The notes under the pieces: model-generated
The model's database searches: none
Seen by the model: the letters and a program-made list of their open reading frames with translations, nothing else
Told to the model about the DNA's origin: nothing
Part shown: positions 63,757-64,000 of the stretch, piece by piece
How positions within the stretch are numbered: position 1 is the stretch's first letter
How the letters are laid out: each line of letters starts with the position of its first letter
Position numbers and translations under genes: made by a program
Assembly (NCBI GenBank): GCA_964495805.1
Contig: CAZBWV010000051.1
Location: 1-64,000 of the forward strand
Source of the DNA: JALXCH01 sp964495805
Lineage (GTDB): Bacteria > Calditrichota > Calditrichia > RBG-13-44-9
Reading direction: 5' to 3'
Length of the DNA stretch: 64,000 nt

Positions 63757-64000
63757 ATGGCGCTGGTAATTGTGGCGGTTGTTCTGGTAATGGCAGTGCT
63801 TTTATTGAATCGCCTGTTGGGTAAGCTGTACACCAATCCGGTTCGGAAAAATCGCACTACACCTGCGGACATTGGTCTGGAATTCCGGGAGACACGGATT
63901 CCCACCGAAAATGACCGTCAGCTTTATGGCTGGTGGATTCCCGCCAGAGAAGCCTCTTCCGTGACGCTGGTACTGGTGCACGGTTGGGGCCAGAATTCCG
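63757..64000 (+). CDS. Alpha/beta hydrolase, membrane-anchored (partial, C-terminus off window)
   Basis: The first 81 residues of a gene running off the right edge. The N-terminus ALVIVAVVLVMAVLLLNRL is a single membrane helix. After RKNRTTPADIGLEF, the segment SVTLVLVHGWGQNS contains the HGxG oxyanion strand of alpha/beta hydrolases. AAGGG precedes the ATG. It is divergent from pgsB. Substrate cannot be judged. Confidence 0.75.
   Translation, partial: MALVIVAVVLVMAVLLLNRLLGKLYTNPVRKNRTTPADIGLEFRETRIPTENDRQLYGWWIPAREASSVTLVLVHGWGQNS

Overview
The window looks like chromosome from a Gram-negative bacterium of the FCB superphylum outside Bacteroidota proper, most like Calditrichota or a related candidate phylum. 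The reasons are: at least six large exported proteins with a C-terminal YPNPFN-type sorting domain of type IX secretion cargo, two PorV/PorQ-family proteins, two CarboxypepD_reg-type TonB receptors, and two Tat-type signals. Most genes have clear AGGAG Shine-Dalgarno sequences, and several promoters read as classical TTGACA-N17-TATAAT-like boxes; both are atypical of Bacteroidota. GC content is moderate, and I see no rRNA, insertion sequence, prophage or CRISPR array. The taxonomic placement is inference.

Layout. (1) 1-7.9 kb, minus strand: a partial Rossmann/DUF2520 gene, tRNA-Asp, and an operon DUF362 - radical SAM AmrS - Memo/AmrB - membrane Ser/Thr kinase, in which the first three products carry export signals. 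(2) 8-9.5 kb: an envelope parvulin-type PPIase. (3) 9.7-31.2 kb, plus strand: a beta-mannoside-type utilisation locus. It has a LacI regulator with a perfect 14-bp palindromic operator, a second operator before a two-domain carbohydrate-binding secreted protein, an outer-membrane cassette (TonB receptor - giant surface protein - PorV-like), an ABC sugar importer without its ATPase, a lipoprotein of unknown enzymatic type, a GH130 enzyme, a LamG secreted protein and a GH2 beta-mannosidase. (4) tRNA-Phe and its terminator at 31.3 kb. (5) 40.99-31.4 kb, minus strand: a tightly spaced six-gene operon of two exported M14 carboxypeptidases, an NhaC antiporter, isoaspartyl dipeptidase, a threonine-synthase-like enzyme and a secreted alpha/beta hydrolase. 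(6) 50.7-41.2 kb, minus strand: an Asp-box beta-propeller secreted protein, a second copy of the TonB receptor - giant surface protein - PorV cassette, and an RpiR-type regulator. Inverted repeats built on TGAAAC/GTTTCA half-sites lie before both the six-gene operon and the Asp-box gene. (7) 51.4-60.8 kb, plus strand: a TRAP/DctM-like permease, a 48-residue membrane protein, an AstE-like M14 amidohydrolase, a DUF6305-like periplasmic protein, two sorting-domain Ntn hydrolases, gamma-glutamyltransferase and an exported Asp/Glu racemase. (8) 63.6-60.8 kb, minus strand: poly-gamma-glutamate genes pgsB, pgsC and pgsW. (9) The right edge opens a membrane-anchored alpha/beta hydrolase.

Working together. 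Regions 7 and 8 combine synthesis genes for a gamma-glutamyl polymer with exported enzymes that could cut (GGT, Ntn hydrolases), trim (AstE-like) and racemise (MurI-like) it, plus a transporter candidate. With the isoaspartyl/carboxypeptidase operon this makes a concentration of unusual-peptide-bond chemistry in the envelope. Region 3 is a glycan locus that uses an outer-membrane module different from SusCD, and the same three-gene module recurs in region 6 under a different type of regulator.
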